From: Clostridium sp. LS
Lineage (GTDB): Bacteria > Bacillota > Clostridia > Clostridiales > Clostridiaceae
Assembly (NCBI RefSeq): GCF_002760435.1
Contig: NZ_AUUU01000073.1
Span: forward strand, 25,308 to 89,307
Length of the DNA stretch: 64,000 nucleotides
Direction of reading: 5' to 3'
Of the stretch, positions 16,970-27,628 are shown piece after piece. The notes below the pieces were generated by a model. The model did not search any database and was not told the DNA's origin. It worked only from the letters and a program-made list of their open reading frames with translations. Position 1 is the stretch's first letter; every line of letters starts with the position of its first letter. The position numbers and the translations under genes were made by a program.

Positions 16970-19900
16970 TTATATATCTTGAACCTTAATATTTTCTTCC
17001 CCTAAATCATCTTTTAACAAACTTATAACATCGCTTTCTAATGAAATCCATCTATCTCTAGGTACTCTGAATTTTTGTTTTTCTTTACTTGCAAATATAT
17101 ATATAGGTGTATCTCCAAGATATTCTTTTATTAACAGCTCTTTAAGTTTTTTATTAAGTTCTTTGGCTGCCACAGTATCATCTACTCTTAAATATACTTT
17201 CGAAGAATTTATTTTTTCCAAAGGTTCAATACTCTCACATATAAGCTTAGGTGGTTCATCTTCCTTTAGGCTAAGCCTTCCCTTTACCAGTACCAAGCTG
17301 TCTGTTACGCATAAATCTTTAACTTTATCTAAAATCTTAGGGAAAACTATTACCTCAATTGTTCCTGATAAATCTTCAAGTTTTAAGAATGCCATTATAG
17401 AATTATTTCTAGTTACCTTTTGATTAACACCTGTGAGTATTCCTCCAAGAATTACTCTGTCATTATCTTGCAAACTATCTTGTCTATTAAACATGGTAAT
17501 ATCACCCATATCGTTTTCCATGGTTTCATCCAGTGTTTCTTGAACTAAGAATATTTTAGATATTTCATTAGTCGTCTGCATTTTTAAACTTTGAGCGTAA
17601 TCATCTAAAGGATGTCCCGTAATATATAGTCCAGTCATTTCTTTTTCCATTGCTAATAAATTTCTTTTATTGAATTCTTTGATATTTGGATAGTTAACTT
17701 CTGGATTCTTTAATTCTTCACTTGCGAATAAGCTTATCTGGCCGTCTATATTCCTTCTTTTATCACTTGAAATATTATCTATTAATTTTTCATGGACAGC
17801 TAACATTTTTGATCTAAAAACTTTAAAATCATCTAAGGCACCAGCTTTTATTAAACATTCCACAGCACGTTTATTTATTGTTGATGGATCCATTTTATTA
17901 ATAAAATCAACCAAAGATTCAAATTTCCCTTTTTCTTCTCTAGCTTTAACTATGCCCTCTACAACATTAGCCCCAACATTTTTTACTGCGGCTAATCCAA
18001 ATCTTATTTTATCGCCTTTAACAGTAAATTTCGAAAAACTTTCATTTATATTCGGTGGTAAAACTTGTATTCCTAATTCCTCTGCAATACCAATATAATA
18101 TGCTACCTTTTCATTAATTCCCATAATAGAGTTGAGCATAGCTGCTATCATTTCCACTGGATAATACTTCATAAGATATGCTGTCTGATACCCTACAACT
18201 GCATAAGCAGCAGCATGGGATTTATTAAATGCATAAGATGCAAAATCCATCATAGAATCAAAAATTTTATTGGCTACTTCCTCAGAAATTCCATTTCTTA
18301 TACACCCTGGCACTACTACTTCATCATTTTCAATAATACCATAAATGAAATTTTTTCTTTCCTCTTCCATTACCTTATGCTTTTTCTTTGACATGGCTCT
18401 TCTAACCATATCGCTTCGTCCCATTGAATATCCTGCAAGCTTTCTAACAATTTCCATTACTTGTTCCTGATATACCATTACTCCATACGTTACATTAAGT
18501 ATATCTTCTAATTCTTTTGTTTCATATTGAACTTTTTCAGGATTTCTTTTACATTCTATGTATCTAGGAATTTCTGCCATAGGACCTGGTCTATATAGCG
18601 ATATTCCTGCAATTATATCTTCTAGTGAATCAGGTTTTAATTCCTTCATGAATGAAACCATTCCTGCAGATTCTAATTGGAATACACCCGCTGTTCTACC
18701 TTCACCTATCATCTTATAAACTTCTTTATCCTCAAAGTCTATTTTATCTAAATCTATATCTATTCCTCTATTGTCCTTAATCATTTTTAAGGCATCACTC
18801 ATAACCGTTAAAGTTCTAAGTCCCAAGAAATCCATTTTAAGTAGCCCAAGTTCTTCTAAGGTATTCATACCAAATTGAGTTACTATCATTTCATCATTTT
18901 TTTGTAATGGAACATATTCTACTAGAGGTCTTGATGCTATAACAACCCCAGCTGCATGGGTCGAGGAATGCCTTGGCAGCCCTTCCAAGTCCTTTGATAC
19001 ATCTATTAGTGTTTTTACTCTTTCATCGCTGTCATACGCTGACTTAAGCTCTGGATTTAAATCTAGTGCCTTCTCTATTGTAATACCTAACATAGTTGGT
19101 ATCATCTTAGCAATTCTATCGACTTCTGCATAGCTGTAATTCATTGCTCTTCCAACATCTCTTATACATAGTCTTGCAGCCATTGTACCAAATGTTATTA
19201 TTTGTGAAACATTATCTACACCGTATTTCTCAACAACATAATCAATAACTTCTTGTCTTCTTTCATAGCAAAAATCACTATCGATATCGGGCATAGATAC
19301 TCTTTCCGGATTTAAAAAACGTTCAAAGATTAAGCTATACTTAATAGGATCTATCTTAGTAATACCTAATGTATATGCCACTATGGAACCTGCAGCAGAT
19401 CCCCTACCTGGGCCAGTAGGTATTCCACTTTCGTATGAGAATCTAATAAAATCCCAAACAATTAAAAAATAGTCTACATAGCCCATTTGCTTTATTACTT
19501 CAAGCTCATATTCAAGCCTATCTACATATTCTTTGGCTTCTTCACTTTCTATTGCTATGTCGCTAATCTTACTGTAGTCTAATTTTATATCCCTCAACTG
19601 CTCAAATATATCATACCTGTCTATAAGTCCTTTATAACAAGTATCTCTAAGGTATTCAAAAGGGTCTTGCCCTTCTTCTAAAGGAAATTTAGGAAGTTTA
19701 GATTCATGGAATTTATATTCGTAGTTACATTGTTCTGCAATATTAATGGTATTTTCTATTGCTTCAGGAACATAAGAAAACATATCCCACATTTCTTCCC
19801 CTGATTTTAAGTAAAATTGATCTGAAGGATATCTTCTTCTATGAGGATCATCTATTGTTTTAGCTGTTTGTATACACATTAAAACATCGTGAGATTTGGA

Positions 19901-20545
19901 GTCTTCTTTGCTTATATAATGGACGTCATTAGTAGCTATTAATGGAATTCCCACTTCTTTTGATAATTTTATATTCTCTTCATTCACCTTTATTTGCTCT
20001 TCCATTCCATGGTTTTGCAATTCAAGGTAGAAATCTCCGTTAAATATTTCCTTATATATTAGCGCTGCTTCTTTAGCCTTCTCATAATTTCCCTTCAGGT
20101 GGTAGGATTGTACCTCTCCTCCTAAGCATGCACTTAAAGCTATTAATCCTTCACTATGTTTCTTTAAGTATTCATAATCAATCCTTGGTTTATAGTAAAA
20201 CCCTTCGATTGAAGCTACAGATACTATCTTCATTAAATTCTCATATCCTATTTCATTTTTAACTAATAAAACTAAATGATATGTTGAATTCTCTTTATCA
20301 GGTTGTTTAATATGTCTAGACTTTGGCACTACATACACTTCACAGCCTAAAATAGGTTTTATCTCATTTTCTCTTGCAGCTTTATAAAAATCTACAAGTC
20401 CATATAAAACTCCATGATCAGTTATAGCTATACTCTTCATCCCTAGCTCTTTAGCCTGTTTCATAAGTTTCCCTATTTTTCCGGAGCCATCTAATAAACT
20501 ATATTCTGTATGTAAGTGTAAATGGCAAAATTGCTTTTCTTCCAT
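16970..20545 (-). CDS. dnaE: DNA polymerase III alpha subunit (DnaE type)
   Basis: Replicative polymerase subunit of 1191 aa. An N-terminal PHP domain begins CHLHLHTEYSLLDG with metal-binding His residues. The palm carries the catalytic aspartates in SMPDIDSDFCYERR, plus the fingers and the (HhH)2 region (about 830-900). An OB-fold follows around 1000-1090 (ILGGILTGVNQKVTRN ... GTIEVIVFP). There is no 3'-5' exonuclease insertion, so this is DnaE, not PolC. One of the repeat elements separates it from the upstream Dabb gene, close to its ribosome site (about 20567). Confidence 0.97.
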   Translation of the reverse strand: MEEKQFCHLHLHTEYSLLDGSGKIGKLMKQAKELGMKSIAITDHGVLYGLVDFYKAARENEIKPILGCEVYVVPKSRHIKQPDKENSTYHLVLLVKNEIGYENLMKIVSVASIEGFYYKPRIDYEYLKKHSEGLIALSACLGGEVQSYHLKGNYEKAKEAALIYKEIFNGDFYLELQNHGMEEQIKVNEENIKLSKEVGIPLIATNDVHYISKEDSKSHDVLMCIQTAKTIDDPHRRRYPSDQFYLKSGEEMWDMFSYVPEAIENTINIAEQCNYEYKFHESKLPKFPLEEGQDPFEYLRDTCYKGLIDRYDIFEQLRDIKLDYSKISDIAIESEEAKEYVDRLEYELEVIKQMGYVDYFLIVWDFIRFSYESGIPTGPGRGSAAGSIVAYTLGITKIDPIKYSLIFERFLNPERVSMPDIDSDFCYERRQEVIDYVVEKYGVDNVSQIITFGTMAARLCIRDVGRAMNYSYAEVDRIAKMIPTMLGITIEKALDLNPELKSAYDSDERVKTLIDVSKDLEGLPRHSSTHAAGVVIASRPLVEYVPLQKNDEMIVTQFGMNTLEELGLLKMDFLGLRTLTVMSDALKMIKDNRGIDIDLDKIDFEDKEVYKMIGEGRTAGVFQLESAGMVSFMKELKPDSLEDIIAGISLYRPGPMAEIPRYIECKRNPEKVQYETKELEDILNVTYGVMVYQEQVMEIVRKLAGYSMGRSDMVRRAMSKKKHKVMEEERKNFIYGIIENDEVVVPGCIRNGISEEVANKIFDSMMDFASYAFNKSHAAAYAVVGYQTAYLMKYYPVEMIAAMLNSIMGINEKVAYYIGIAEELGIQVLPPNINESFSKFTVKGDKIRFGLAAVKNVGANVVEGIVKAREEKGKFESLVDFINKMDPSTINKRAVECLIKAGALDDFKVFRSKMLAVHEKLIDNISSDKRRNIDGQISLFASEELKNPEVNYPNIKEFNKRNLLAMEKEMTGLYITGHPLDDYAQSLKMQTTNEISKIFLVQETLDETMENDMGDITMFNRQDSLQDNDRVILGGILTGVNQKVTRNNSIMAFLKLEDLSGTIEVIVFPKILDKVKDLCVTDSLVLVKGRLSLKEDEPPKLICESIEPLEKINSSKVYLRVDDTVAAKELNKKLKELLIKEYLGDTPIYIFASKEKQKFRVPRDRWISLESDVISLLKDDLGEENIKVQDI

Positions 20546-20566
20546 GATTTCCTCACCACCCTTTCT

Positions 20567-20703
20567 TCAGTTAACAGTTTACAGTGCACAGTTAACAATT
20601 ATGGATAAAATCCCTTCGGGATTTTTTTTATTTATATTTATTTAAAAACTCCGCAGGAGTTTTCTCCTTAACTGTTACCTGTTAACTGTTAACTCCTAAC
20701 TGA
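20567..20703. repeat. Heptad-armed hairpin element, copy 1
   Basis: The left arm has five heptads (CAGTTAA, CAGTTTA, CAGTGCA, CAGTTAA, CAATTAT). Then come a hairpin AAATCCC-TTCG-GGATTT, a second hairpin AAACTCC-GCAG-GAGTTT, and a right arm of five inverted heptads ending CTAACTG. It fills the space between the Dabb gene stop and the dnaE start. Confidence 0.8.
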
Positions 20704-20988
20704 TTAAAAGTCTAGTGTTTTACTGCCTTCCATATATGGTCCTATAACTTTTTTTACTTTTTCCACATGAAATTCATTTATGTCGTATGCAAGATAGTCC
20801 TCTTTATTTTCAAATCTAGTTATAATTCCTATATCATAACTTCTATCACTTTTTATTACGTCTACTCCGACTTCTAATTGTTTTAATTCTTCAACATTTC
20901 CATTCATAGATAATAAAGTTTCTTTTACTAATTTTAAATTTTCTTCTGTTGGCTCTTTTAACTTAAAAAGTACAATATGTGTAAACAT
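20704..20988 (-). CDS. Dabb (dimeric alpha-beta barrel) family protein
   Basis: Small cytosolic protein of 94 aa starting MFTHIVLFKLKEPTEEN, the usual N-terminus of the stress-responsive Dabb family. The start is at 20988, behind AAGGGATGG. The ORF continues upstream to 21027, but that extension lies in the neighbouring repeat element. The fold is a ferredoxin-like dimeric barrel; family members have varied or unknown functions, so none is assigned. Its stop codon abuts a repeat element whose end reads TTAATCAG in the sense direction, so the repeat may supply the stop. It lies between whiA and dnaE. Confidence 0.85.
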   Translation of the reverse strand: MFTHIVLFKLKEPTEENLKLVKETLLSMNGNVEELKQLEVGVDVIKSDRSYDIGIITRFENKEDYLAYDINEFHVEKVKKVIGPYMEGSKTLDF

Positions 20989-21005
20989 AATACCATCCCT
21001 TCTTT

Positions 21006-21161
21006 CAGTTGACAGTTTACAGTGCACAGTTAACAGTTATGGATAAAATCCCTTCGGGATCTTTTTAATATATTTTTCAAACTCCGTTGGAGTTTGTTCC
21101 TTAAACTGCTAACTGTAAATTGTCCACAGGATACCCTAAAGGGCATGAACTGTGCACTGTT
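21006..21161. repeat. Heptad-armed hairpin element, copy 2
   Basis: Left arm of five heptads (CAGTTGA, CAGTTTA, CAGTGCA, CAGTTAA, CAGTTAT), hairpin ATCCC-TTCG-GGAT, then hairpin CAAACTCC-GTTG-GAGTTTG. The right side is longer, containing an additional CCCTAAAGGG dyad and ending ACTGTGCACTGTT directly after the whiA stop. It occupies the whole whiA-Dabb gap. Confidence 0.75.
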
Positions 21162-22109
21162 TTACTTGCTTGTTCTCAGCTCTTCTGCTATTTTCTCTAT
21201 CTTTCTTAATCTATGATTTATTCCTGATTTTCCTACAGGCGGATCTAACATTTCGCCTAACTCTTTCAATGATTCATCTGGATAATTCAATCTTAGTTCA
21301 GCAATTTCTCTCAAATTATCTGGTAATCTTTGCAAGCCTATTTGAGATTGTATGAGTTTTATGCTTTCAACCTGCCTAACTGCAGCATTTACCGTTTTAG
21401 AAAGGTTTGCAGTCTCACAATTTACAAGCCTATTAACATTATTTCTCATTTCCTTCATTATTCGTATGTTTTCAATCTCTAGCAAGGATGCATGTGCTCC
21501 AATTACATTTAGTAAATCTACGATTTGTTCGCCTTCTTTAATATATACTATAAAACTATTTTTCCTCTGTATCACTTTAGAGTTTAATTTAAATGTATTA
21601 ACAAGATTAGACAAATCTTTAGCATACTCCTCACTATGAGTTACAAATTCTAGGTGATAGGTTTTTTCAGGATTACTTATGCTCCCTCCACCAATAAAGG
21701 CACCTCTTATATATGCTTTTTTAAGGTTATCCTCTTTAAAAATATGTTTTTCAATCCTATAGTCTAAGCTCATTATTCCATCTATTTCTTTAAGTATTCC
21801 CGTTTCACTTAACAAACCTCTAACGCCCATTTCCTCCGATATCACTACCATGTAAATATTATTCTTTTTTAGGGAATTACTTTTTTTTACCATTAATTTT
21901 GAATGAATGCCAAAGTGATCCTTTAGAAGTGTGAAAATCAATCTAGCACTAGCTGGATTTTCTGTAGTCATTTTAAAACTAAGTCCACTTCCACTAAAAG
22001 CTAATGTGCCACTAACCTTCATTATTGCTGATATTTCTGCCAATGCTTCTTCCTTTGAAATATCTATATACCTGCATATTTCTCCTTTAACTTTAGATGA
22101 AAATGACAT
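21162..22109 (-). CDS. whiA: WhiA, LAGLIDADG-fold DNA-binding regulator
   Basis: Protein of 315 aa. An N-terminal catalytically inactive homing-endonuclease-like domain (about 20-220; AYIRGAFIGGGSISNPEKTY is the degenerate LAGLIDADG core) is joined to a C-terminal helix-turn-helix (LPDNLREIAELRLNYPDESL and onwards). It acts on division or chromosome segregation in other Firmicutes and Actinobacteria. It is the last of the conserved rapZ-yvcK-whiA trio, 35 bp after yvcK. Its stop runs straight into the repeat element at 21161. Confidence 0.96.
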   Translation of the reverse strand: MSFSSKVKGEICRYIDISKEEALAEISAIMKVSGTLAFSGSGLSFKMTTENPASARLIFTLLKDHFGIHSKLMVKKSNSLKKNNIYMVVISEEMGVRGLLSETGILKEIDGIMSLDYRIEKHIFKEDNLKKAYIRGAFIGGGSISNPEKTYHLEFVTHSEEYAKDLSNLVNTFKLNSKVIQRKNSFIVYIKEGEQIVDLLNVIGAHASLLEIENIRIMKEMRNNVNRLVNCETANLSKTVNAAVRQVESIKLIQSQIGLQRLPDNLREIAELRLNYPDESLKELGEMLDPPVGKSGINHRLRKIEKIAEELRTSK

Positions 22110-22144
22110 TTTGTTTCCTTCCTTACTTTAAATAATATAATTGT

Positions 22145-23497
22145 TTAATCAATTACTTGACCTTTTTCTTCTATTACTCTTTTCTTTATACGTTGTGATA
22201 AATACATATATTCTATAATTTTTTTCTTATCATATAAAAGCTTCTTCTCCATTATTGTATCTGCTAATACTTCCGCTAATTTATCTGAGTCATGCTTTAC
22301 TAATCCATTTTTAATTTTAACTAAATCTTCTCCTACTATCTTTACACCTAAACTATTTATAACTTCTCTATCCAACTTTACAAGTTCTGCGCCATCTTTT
22401 TTATATTTTTCTTTTAACTCATCGGTAATTTCACCCGTGTTTGCAATTACATAATCAACTATATCTTTTCCACCATACTTAAATAAAACTTTTAGGTGAT
22501 CTGATACCTTAAATCCTGTGGTTTCACCAGGCTGAGTCATTATATTTGATATATAGATTTTAACAGCATCACTTTTTCTAACTTCTTTTGAAATCTCCTT
22601 AACAAGCAGATTTGAAGTTATACTTGTATATAAACTTCCTGGCCCCATTACTATAGCATCCGCCTCTTTTATAGCCTCTAATGCTTCAGGTAATGCTTTT
22701 GCACTCTCTGGAACTATTTTTAATTCTTCTATTCGAGAATTTTGTTTAACTGCTTCTTCAGGGATTTGAGATTCCCCTTCTACTATATTGCCGTTTTGAA
22801 GTTTTGCAACTAACTGCATATTATCTAGGGTAACTGGAATCACCTTACCTGTTACTGCAAGTACTGAACTCATTTTCTGAACAGCTTCTTCGAAATTATC
22901 AGAAATTCCAGCCATAGCTGCCAAAAATAAATTTCCAAAACTTTGATTCTTTAATCTTCCATCTGGGAATCTATATTGAAGTAAATCTTCCATTATAGGC
23001 TCTGTATCAGCTAATGCTAAGATACAGTTTCTTATATCTCCTGGCGGAAGCATGCCTAAATCTTCTCTTAAATCACCAGAACCGCCGCCATCATCTCCAA
23101 CTGTTACAATTGCAGTAATATTGGATGTATAATACTTTAATCCTCTAAGCATTGTTGAGAGACCAGTTCCTCCACCAATTACAACTATTTTAGGACCTTT
23201 TACAAGTAGCCTTTTTTCATATATTAAGCTTTCCATTTTTCTACTATCTAATGAAACCTTAATATAACCTCTATTGACTAGTGCAATTATAGATTTCATA
23301 GTCTCAGTTACTGATATATATAAAACAAATATTCCAGTAATATTTAAAGATACATAAAAAATTAGGTAATACCAATTATATACTCTATGATTTACAAGTT
23401 CTGTAAAACCAAAGGCTATTAGTAAAATTCCGAAGACTCCAAAAGATAGCCACCTTTTCACCTTAATTCCTGCTTTAAGCCAATCTCGTATCCTCAT
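22145..23497 (-). CDS. yvcK: YvcK/CofD-like gluconeogenesis factor
   Basis: Protein of 450 aa. Two membrane segments at the N-terminus (about 15-33 and 40-62) precede the Rossmann-like domain with [17 protein letters not shown] and [12 protein letters not shown], which bind a UDP-sugar or related nucleotide in homologues. YvcK proteins are required for growth on gluconeogenic carbon and for cell-wall synthesis. The membrane anchor is an extra compared with the roughly 320-aa B. subtilis protein and is common in clostridia. Its ATG overlaps the rapZ stop (ATGA), so translation is coupled. Confidence 0.95.
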   Translation of the reverse strand: MRIRDWLKAGIKVKRWLSFGVFGILLIAFGFTELVNHRVYNWYYLIFYVSLNITGIFVLYISVTETMKSIIALVNRGYIKVSLDSRKMESLIYEKRLLVKGPKIVVIGGGTGLSTMLRGLKYYTSNITAIVTVGDDGGGSGDLREDLGMLPPGDIRNCILALADTEPIMEDLLQYRFPDGRLKNQSFGNLFLAAMAGISDNFEEAVQKMSSVLAVTGKVIPVTLDNMQLVAKLQNGNIVEGESQIPEEAVKQNSRIEELKIVPESAKALPEALEAIKEADAIVMGPGSLYTSITSNLLVKEISKEVRKSDAVKIYISNIMTQPGETTGFKVSDHLKVLFKYGGKDIVDYVIANTGEITDELKEKYKKDGAELVKLDREVINSLGVKIVGEDLVKIKNGLVKHDSDKLAEVLADTIMEKKLLYDKKKIIEYMYLSQRIKKRVIEEKGQVID

Positions 23498-24378
23498 AGT
23501 TTCTTTTCCCCTTTATGAAGATCTTCTGCTACATCTCTATGCTCTATTTTAGAATTATAATTTTCCTTATTTAATCTCTCATATACTTCATTCGCAATTG
23601 CAACAGATCGATGTCTACCACCTGTACATCCTATAGATATAATTAATTGTCTTTTTCCTTCTTTAATGTAATTAGGAATTAAATATTTTAACATATCCAC
23701 TAATTTCTCTATGAAATTAACTGTTTCTTCTTGTTTTAGTACATATTCTCTAACTGGTTCATCGTTACCTGAATATTGCTTTAATTCTGGTATATAAAAC
23801 GGATTTGGAATGAATCTAACATCAAAAACCAAATCTGAATCTACAGGTATTCCGTATTTAAATCCAAAACTTAATACTGTAACTGATAATTGCTTTTCTG
23901 GATAAGTATGATCTCCATAAGCCGTATTTATTTTTTCTCTTAAGTGCCTTATTTCATATTTTGATGTATCGATAATAATGTCTGCTACATTCTTAACTTC
24001 TCTTAATCTTTCACGTTCTTGAGTAATCCCAGTTAAAACTCTTCCATCTGGTGACAATGGATGACTTCTTCTTGTTTCTTTAAATCTCTTTATAAGGACT
24101 TCATCTGTTGCCTCCAAAAATAATATTTCATATTTAAATTCATTTTGCTTTAAATAATTTAAAGCTTCAAAAAAATCATCAAAAAAAACTCCACCTCTAA
24201 TATCTATAACCAATGCAACTTTTTCAATATTCCCACCACTTTGGGTACACACTTCTGCAAACTTTGATATTAACTTTGGTGGAAGGTTATCTACACAAAA
24301 ATACCCTAAATCTTCTAGTGTTCTTGTTGCTTGTGTTTTTCCTGCTCCTGATAATCCTGTAACTATAACAAATCTCAT
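23494..24378 (-). CDS. rapZ: RapZ, nucleotide-binding RNase adapter
   Basis: P-loop protein of 294 aa starting [20 protein letters not shown]; the start at 24378 places the Walker A motif at residues 8-15. The C-terminal half has the conserved [16 protein letters not shown]. In E. coli RapZ controls GlmS via small RNAs and RNase E. In Firmicutes the partners are less clear. It is the first gene of rapZ-yvcK-whiA, preceded by a palindrome (24467-24483) and an AT-rich promoter-like TATAAT. Confidence 0.95.
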   Translation of the reverse strand: MRFVIVTGLSGAGKTQATRTLEDLGYFCVDNLPPKLISKFAEVCTQSGGNIEKVALVIDIRGGVFFDDFFEALNYLKQNEFKYEILFLEATDEVLIKRFKETRRSHPLSPDGRVLTGITQERERLREVKNVADIIIDTSKYEIRHLREKINTAYGDHTYPEKQLSVTVLSFGFKYGIPVDSDLVFDVRFIPNPFYIPELKQYSGNDEPVREYVLKQEETVNFIEKLVDMLKYLIPNYIKEGKRQLIISIGCTGGRHRSVAIANEVYERLNKENYNSKIEHRDVAEDLHKGEKKL

Positions 24379-24480
24379 ATTACACACTCCCCTTTTGCCA
24401 AAGATACTTTTAAAACACATAAGCTGCTTTTTTTATGTTCATTAATATTAAAATTATATCATACTATTATGATTAAATCA

Positions 24481-24513
24481 TAAAAAACCCAAAAGTCTCA
24501 AAACTCTTGAGTT
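24481..24513 (-). terminator. Terminator after murB
   Basis: A 10-bp stem (24504-24513 with 24486-24495, two G-U pairs in minus-strand RNA), 8-base loop and following UUUUUU, about 55 bp past the murB stop. It overlaps a perfect inverted repeat TTATGATT/AATCATAA at 24467-24483 that lies ahead of rapZ. Confidence 0.65.
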
Positions 24514-24568
24514 TTATAAATTTAAATTATCTATTGCATACTATGATATAGTTATTATTTTCACTCAC

Positions 24569-25483
24569 CTAATCTTCCCCTAGTATTCTAACTTCTGGAT
24601 ATAAATCTACTCCATATTGCTTTTTTACTTCTTCCTTAACATAACATATTACACCTAATACATCTTTCGCTGTTCCATTATCCTTATTAATAACAAATCC
24701 AGCATGTTTCTCTGAAACACAGGCCCCGCCAATAGTAAAGCCTTTTAATCCTGCATCTTCAATTAATTTTCCAGCAAAATAACCCTCAGGTCTTTTAAAA
24801 GTACTTCCTGCTGAAGGATATTCTAAAGGCTGTCTTTCCTCCCTCCTTTTAGTCAACTCATCAACTCTAGCTTGAATCTTCTCTTTATCTCCAGGCGTTA
24901 ACGCAAATGTTGCACTTAGTACTATATATCCCTTTTGCATAACTACAGACTGCCTGTAACCTAAATTCAGTTCTTCTTTAGAAAGCACTTTAACTTCTTG
25001 TTTATCGTCCAATACTTCCGCACTCTCAATAACAAATGATATTTCTCCGTCATAAGCTCCCGCATTCATAAAAACAGCTCCACCTACACTACCTGGAATA
25101 CCACATGCAAACTGGAAACCTGCTAAAGACCCTGCCGTTGCTTCTTTGGAAACATCTTTAAGCAATACACCACATTCTGCAATAATTTTATTTCCTACTC
25201 GCTCTATTTTATTAAGCTCACATAACTTTATAACTACGCCTCTAATGCCGCCATCTTTAACCAAAAGATTTGACCCATTACCTATTACATAATATGGAAT
25301 TTCATTTTCTTTACAAACGGTTATAGTTTCCCTAATCTGCTTTACACTATTTGGAATTAAAAGTATATCAACAGGTCCCCCAACCTTAAAGTATATATGT
25401 TCGCTCATTCTCGCATCTAATTGAATTTGTGACTCTTCGTATATTGTACTGAACAAATTCTTATATTCTTTATAATGCTTCAT
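24569..25483 (-). CDS. murB: UDP-N-acetylenolpyruvoylglucosamine reductase
   Basis: FAD-dependent reductase making UDP-MurNAc in peptidoglycan precursor synthesis, 304 aa, type II (Gram-positive) length. Visible are the FAD-binding region (PYYVIGNGSNLLVKDGG and FACGIPGSVGGAVFMNAGAY) and the catalytic region YPSAGSTFKRPEGYFAGKLI with its Ser and downstream Glu. The ATG at 25483 follows GAGGAG; a TTG five codons upstream is unlikely. It is flanked by uvrC upstream and its own terminator downstream. Confidence 0.97.
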   Translation of the reverse strand: MKHYKEYKNLFSTIYEESQIQLDARMSEHIYFKVGGPVDILLIPNSVKQIRETITVCKENEIPYYVIGNGSNLLVKDGGIRGVVIKLCELNKIERVGNKIIAECGVLLKDVSKEATAGSLAGFQFACGIPGSVGGAVFMNAGAYDGEISFVIESAEVLDDKQEVKVLSKEELNLGYRQSVVMQKGYIVLSATFALTPGDKEKIQARVDELTKRREERQPLEYPSAGSTFKRPEGYFAGKLIEDAGLKGFTIGGACVSEKHAGFVINKDNGTAKDVLGVICYVKEEVKKQYGVDLYPEVRILGED

Positions 25484-25558
25484 GCCAAAACTCCTCAAAT
25501 ATTTTTATTAATCACATAAACTTACATGATATAGAATAATCCATATGCTAATCGAAAA

Positions 25559-25606
25559 CAAGTAAATTTTTATTCACACTAGATTTAATCAAGTAAATTT
25601 TTATTC
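25559..25606. repeat. Tandem 17-bp direct repeat, 31-bp period
   Basis: CAAGTAAATTTTTATTC occurs exactly twice (25559-25575 and 25590-25606) in the murB-uvrC gap. It could be a short duplication or paired binding sites upstream of murB. Confidence 0.55.
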
Positions 25607-25625
25607 CGTATTATTATAGCATAAT

Positions 25626-27500
25626 TTATGTATTTTGTTCATGTTTTTTGAAATATGCAAGAATACTATTTGCAGCCTTATTATCAATTGACTCAGTTTC
25701 TAGAAGTTCATCCAATGTGGCTCTTTTAATATTCTCAATGCTTCCAAATTTCACAAGAAGTGCCATTCTCCTTTTCTGTCCTATATTAGGTATATCATCT
25801 AATATTGAATGTAATGTTCTCTTATCTCTTAAACTCCTATGATAAGTAATTGCAAATCTATGAACTTCATCTTGAATCCGTCTAATTAACTGCATCAGAT
25901 TAGAATTTCTATTTATTATTAACTCATTATTATTATAGATTATTCCACGAGTTGCATGATGATCATCTTTGACTAATCCGCATACAGGTATATCTATGCC
26001 TAACTTATCTAATACCTCAAGAGCTATATTTACTTGCCCTTTTCCACCATCCATCATTATCAAATCTGGAAAATTAGAAAACTTTCCATTAGAGAAATTT
26101 ATTTTTTTCTCTTGAATTTCTTCTATTTCTCTTAACCCATGAGTAAATCTTCTTTCCAATATTTCTCTCATGCTATCATAATCATTGGCATTTTTTACGG
26201 TTTTTATGCGAAATCTTCTATAATCACTATTTTTGGCTTTGCCATCTTCAAATACAATCATAGACCCTACAGAATCCACCCCTTGTATATTAGATATATC
26301 ATAGGCCTCTATTCTATATGGTAAGGTATCAAGTTCCAATAACTCTTGTATATTTTCTAGAGATATTCTATTTATTTCTTTGTCTTTTAACATTTTATCC
26401 TTAAATTGATCTAAAGTAATCTTTGCATTATTTTTTACCAATTCTAACATTTCTTTTTTCTCACCTTTTATTGGAACTTTAACATAAACCTTCGAGCCTC
26501 GTTTTATACTCAAAAATTCCTCGAGAGCTTCTATTTCATCGCTTTCAGGAATATAAATATTTTTAGGTACTTTAGGTGTCCCTCTATAAAATGAGATCAT
26601 AAATTGTGAAACTATTGTTTTATCATCTTCATGAGCACTATCCTCAATCATAAAATGCTCTCTTCCGGTTATTTTCCCATCTCTCAAAAAGAATATTTGA
26701 ATACAACAATCTTTCTCGTCCTTATATATATTTATGAAATCTTCATCACTTTCTTGGGATTTAAATACTTTCTGCTTTTCAGCTATATTTTCTATTGATA
26801 AAATCTTATCTCTTAATGATGCCGCCTCCTCAAACTCTAAATTTGATGAAGCTTCCTGCATTTCTTTTTTTAACTTATTTACAATAGTTTTATCCCGACC
26901 ACTTAGGACATCCATAATCTCACTTATCATAACACCATACTCAGCCTTTGAAATATGCCCTTCACATGGAGCATTACATTTCTTTATATGATAATTCAAA
27001 CATGCTCTTGTTGGCTTGCCTCCCTCAACAATTAGCTTTTTGCAGGTTCTTAGTGGAAAAATTTTTCTAATTAAGTTTATTGTTTCGTGTACAGCTCCTG
27101 CATTTGGATATGGCCCAAAGTATTTATTACCATCCCTCGCATGATTTCTTGTTATAAATACTTTAGGAAAATCCTCATTAGTGGTTACTTTTATAAAAGG
27201 ATAGAATTTATCATCTTTCAATGAAATATTATACTTAGGACTATATTTCTTTATTAGGTTGCATTCTAAAATTAATGCTTCCATTTCAGAGTCAGTAACT
27301 ATATATTCAAATTCTGAAATATTTTTAACCATTGCTCTTACTTTCTCTGAATGATTTTTTGAATTTTGAAAATATTGCCTTACTCTATTTTTCAATATCT
27401 TTGCTTTACCTACATATATTATCTCCCCAAGAGAATTTTTCATTAAATAAACCCCTGGTTTATCAGGTAAAATTTTTAATTGAGCCTTAAAATCAAACAT
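25626..27500 (-). CDS. uvrC: Excinuclease ABC subunit C
   Basis: Dual-incision nuclease of nucleotide excision repair, 624 aa. It has an N-terminal GIY-YIG domain (PGVYLMKN ... IIYVGKAKILKNRV), the UVR domain (around 200-235), the RNase H-like endonuclease domain with IEAYDISNIQGVDSVGSM and DLIMMDGGKGQ, and a C-terminal helix-hairpin-helix region (LDDIPNIGQKRRMALL). The start follows GGGGGGATATT. It is separated from uvrA and uvrB by the FHA-SEDS-PBP genes, so it is not under the uvrBA SOS promoter directly. Confidence 0.97.
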   Translation of the reverse strand: MFDFKAQLKILPDKPGVYLMKNSLGEIIYVGKAKILKNRVRQYFQNSKNHSEKVRAMVKNISEFEYIVTDSEMEALILECNLIKKYSPKYNISLKDDKFYPFIKVTTNEDFPKVFITRNHARDGNKYFGPYPNAGAVHETINLIRKIFPLRTCKKLIVEGGKPTRACLNYHIKKCNAPCEGHISKAEYGVMISEIMDVLSGRDKTIVNKLKKEMQEASSNLEFEEAASLRDKILSIENIAEKQKVFKSQESDEDFINIYKDEKDCCIQIFFLRDGKITGREHFMIEDSAHEDDKTIVSQFMISFYRGTPKVPKNIYIPESDEIEALEEFLSIKRGSKVYVKVPIKGEKKEMLELVKNNAKITLDQFKDKMLKDKEINRISLENIQELLELDTLPYRIEAYDISNIQGVDSVGSMIVFEDGKAKNSDYRRFRIKTVKNANDYDSMREILERRFTHGLREIEEIQEKKINFSNGKFSNFPDLIMMDGGKGQVNIALEVLDKLGIDIPVCGLVKDDHHATRGIIYNNNELIINRNSNLMQLIRRIQDEVHRFAITYHRSLRDKRTLHSILDDIPNIGQKRRMALLVKFGSIENIKRATLDELLETESIDNKAANSILAYFKKHEQNT

Positions 27501-27516
27501 AATATCCCCCCTTTAT

Positions 27517-27628
27517 TCAGTTTACAGTTAACAGTTTACAATTTACAGTTAAGGAGGAAATCATGAAATGATTTCTTAGCTCTTTAAATTTGGAAAACCT
27601 GCAAGGTTTTCTTCCTTAACTTATAACT
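27517..27628. repeat. Heptad-armed hairpin element, copy 3
   Basis: The left arm has five heptads (CAGTTTA, CAGTTAA, CAGTTTA, CAATTTA, CAGTTAA). The hairpins are GAAATCAT-GA-ATGATTTC and GAAAACCT-GC-AGGTTTTC. The right arm is degraded (CTTAACT, TATAACT). It fills the gap between the PBP stop and the uvrC start. Stem sequences differ from copies 1 and 2 but stay paired. Confidence 0.7.
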